From an uncultured Moheibacter sp. (lineage in GTDB: Bacteria; Bacteroidota; Bacteroidia; Flavobacteriales; Weeksellaceae), in assembly GCA_937875605.1 (NCBI GenBank), contig CALLXZ010000215.1, positions 1-7,543 on the forward strand: DNA of 7,543 nucleotides, written 5' to 3'. The first letter of the stretch is position 1, and each line of letters opens with the position of its first letter. The notes below the pieces were generated by a model. That model was not told where the DNA came from, searched no databases, and worked only from the letters and a program-made list of their open reading frames with translations. Positions 5,973-7,543 of the stretch are shown piece after piece. Both the position numbers and the translations under genes were made by a program.

Positions 5973-7543
5973 ATGAATTATAAAGATTATTATCAAAAAA
6001 GCGTCGAAAATCCAGAAGAATTCTGGGCAGAACAAGCACATCAGATTAAATGGTTTAAAACGCCCAAAAACATTTTGAGTAAAGACTCAAATGATTACCC
6101 TCTTTGGTTTGAGGATGGAGAATTAAATGCCTGTTATCTGGCACTGGACAAACATATAGATGATGGATTTGGAGATGAAGTTGCATTAATATATGATTCG
6201 CCTGTAACGCAGACCATTCGTAAATTTACTTTTCACGAAGCCAAAACCGAAACAGCAAAATTAGCGGGAGGACTTCAGTTGCTGGGTGTGGAAAAAGGGG
6301 ATACTGTCATTATTTATATGCCGATGATTCCCCAAGCTGTTTTTGCGATGCTGGCGTGTGCAAGAATCGGTGCAGTTCATTCAGTAGTTTTTGGAGGATT
6401 TGCACCGAATGAATTAGCAATTCGAATTGATGATTGCAAACCAAAGGTAATTCTTACAGCGTCGTCGGGAATTGAGATTGACCGATTAATTGCTTATAAA
6501 CCTTTGGTGGACGAAGCGATAGAATTGGCGGAGCATAAACCTCAAAATGTAGTGATTTATAATCGGAAATTAGGCGCAAAAGTTCCGTTTAAAAAATATG
6601 ATGTGGATTATGAGGCATTAGTTTACGGATCGGAAGAATCGGATTACCTAGTAGTAGAATCTACACATCCTATGTACATTTTATACACATCCGGAACGAC
6701 CGGAAAACCGAAAGGAATCGTTCGGGATACTGGGGGACACATGACAGCGCTCCAATTTTCAATGAAATTTATATACAATATTTCACCCGGCGAAGTTTTC
6801 TGGGCGGCTTCTGATATCGGATGGGCTGTGGGACACAGTTACACGGTTTATGGACCTTTGATCAATAGAAATACAACTATTCTTTTTGAAGGTAAACCAG
6901 TTCGGACTCCGGACGCAAGTACATTTTGGCGGATTATTTCCGAACATAAAGTCTGCACGATGTTTACGGCTCCGACTGCTATTCGAGCGATTAAAAAAGA
7001 GGATCCGGACGGAGAATTTATTAAAAAATACGATTTAAGTTCGTTAAGGACACAGTTTGTGGCGGGTGAACGTTGTGATGTCGCAACGCTTAACTGGTAC
7101 ACGGAACACATACCGATTCCTGTAATTGATCATTGGTGGCAAACCGAATCCGGTTGGCCAATGATTGCCATTATGATGGGCGTGGAGGAGACTCCGTATC
7201 GACCCGGATCTTCCGGGAAACCAGTTTCAGGTTACGATATCCGGATTTTAGATGAAAACGGAAATGAATTGAGCACGAATGAAGAAGGCTATGTAGCGAT
7301 AAAATTACCGTTGCCTCCTGGAACTTTAATGACTATATACAATAACCAAGAGCGTTTCAAAGCGGGTTATCTGGAAAAATTTCCCGGATACTATTTTTCA
7401 GGTGATGGCGGATTCAAAGATGAGGACGGTTATATTTTCATCACCGGACGTGTAGATGATGTGATAAACGTTGCGGGGCACCGACTTTCCACAGCCGATA
7501 TGGAAGAAGCGGTTTCTTCTCATCATTCCGTTGCCGAATGTGC
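5973..7543 (+). CDS. Propionyl-CoA synthetase-like acyl-CoA ligase, PrpE/ACSS3 type (3' partial)
   Basis: The frame runs from ATG 5973 to the right edge without a stop, giving 523 complete codons of an enzyme usually about 620-640 residues long; the C-terminal acylatable-lysine region lies outside the window. The family activates short-chain carboxylates: acid + ATP + CoA gives acyl-CoA + AMP + PPi, through an acyl-adenylate. Visible motifs are the ATP-phosphate loop YTSGTTGKPKG (238-248), DIGWAVGHS (281-289), VAGERCD (363-369), DHWWQTESGWP (386-396) and the hinge region GRVDDVINVAGHR (492-504). DHWWQTESGW, VAGERCD and the KLPLPPG segment match PrpE and the ACSS3 family better than Acs, which usually reads DTWWQTETGG and has Val where Ala364 stands here. 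Propionate is therefore the favoured substrate, though acetate or butyrate are possible. It starts 13 nt after the regulator gene, without room for a separate promoter of normal size, so it is probably cotranscribed with and controlled through the same two-component system. Confidence 0.92.
   Translation, partial: MNYKDYYQKSVENPEEFWAEQAHQIKWFKTPKNILSKDSNDYPLWFEDGELNACYLALDKHIDDGFGDEVALIYDSPVTQTIRKFTFHEAKTETAKLAGGLQLLGVEKGDTVIIYMPMIPQAVFAMLACARIGAVHSVVFGGFAPNELAIRIDDCKPKVILTASSGIEIDRLIAYKPLVDEAIELAEHKPQNVVIYNRKLGAKVPFKKYDVDYEALVYGSEESDYLVVESTHPMYILYTSGTTGKPKGIVRDTGGHMTALQFSMKFIYNISPGEVFWAASDIGWAVGHSYTVYGPLINRNTTILFEGKPVRTPDASTFWRIISEHKVCTMFTAPTAIRAIKKEDPDGEFIKKYDLSSLRTQFVAGERCDVATLNWYTEHIPIPVIDHWWQTESGWPMIAIMMGVEETPYRPGSSGKPVSGYDIRILDENGNELSTNEEGYVAIKLPLPPGTLMTIYNNQERFKAGYLEKFPGYYFSGDGGFKDEDGYIFITGRVDDVINVAGHRLSTADMEEAVSSHHSVAEC

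Overview
The window reads as one continuous, entirely plus-strand accessory operon from a member of the Bacteroidota, probably order Flavobacteriales. The grounds are low GC with A-rich sequence ahead of start codons rather than strong Shine-Dalgarno sites, and protein wording typical of that phylum. I cannot fix the genus. Six genes have both ends or their 3' end inside the window, and a seventh runs off the right edge. No gene-free stretch exceeds about 106 bases. I see no tRNA, rRNA, CRISPR array, insertion sequence or convincing factor-independent terminator.

Layout: (1) bases 1-785, the C-terminal 260 residues of an outer-membrane beta-barrel porin, cut at the left edge; (2) 812-2350, a 12-helix MFS transporter of the metabolite:H+ symporter (MHS/ProP-like) type with an unusual hydrophilic insert of about 80 residues; (3) 2393-2611, a 72-residue two-helix membrane protein; (4) 2718-2912, a 64-residue two-helix membrane protein; (5) 2905-5616, a 903-residue fusion of a sodium:solute symporter domain, a STAC-like linker and a histidine kinase, of the CbrA/CrbS type; (6) 5594-5959, a receiver-only response regulator; (7) 5973 to the right edge, an acyl-CoA synthetase of the PrpE/ACSS3 (propionyl-CoA synthetase) type rather than classic Acs. 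Genes 4/5 overlap by 8 nt and genes 5/6 by 23 nt; 6/7 are 13 nt apart and 1/2 are 26 nt apart.

Working model (inference): an outer-membrane pore, an inner-membrane proton symporter, a transporter-like sensor kinase and a carboxylate-activating enzyme together form a module that senses, imports and activates a short-chain carboxylate, with propionate the leading candidate. It recalls the CrbS/CrbR control of acs in gammaproteobacteria, but differs in three ways. The enzyme looks like PrpE/ACSS3, the regulator has no DNA-binding domain, and each of the two inner-membrane transporters is followed or preceded by its own small two-helix protein ending in Tyr-Asp-Glu. The small gene overlapping the kinase resembles the CbrX-CbrA arrangement of Pseudomonas.
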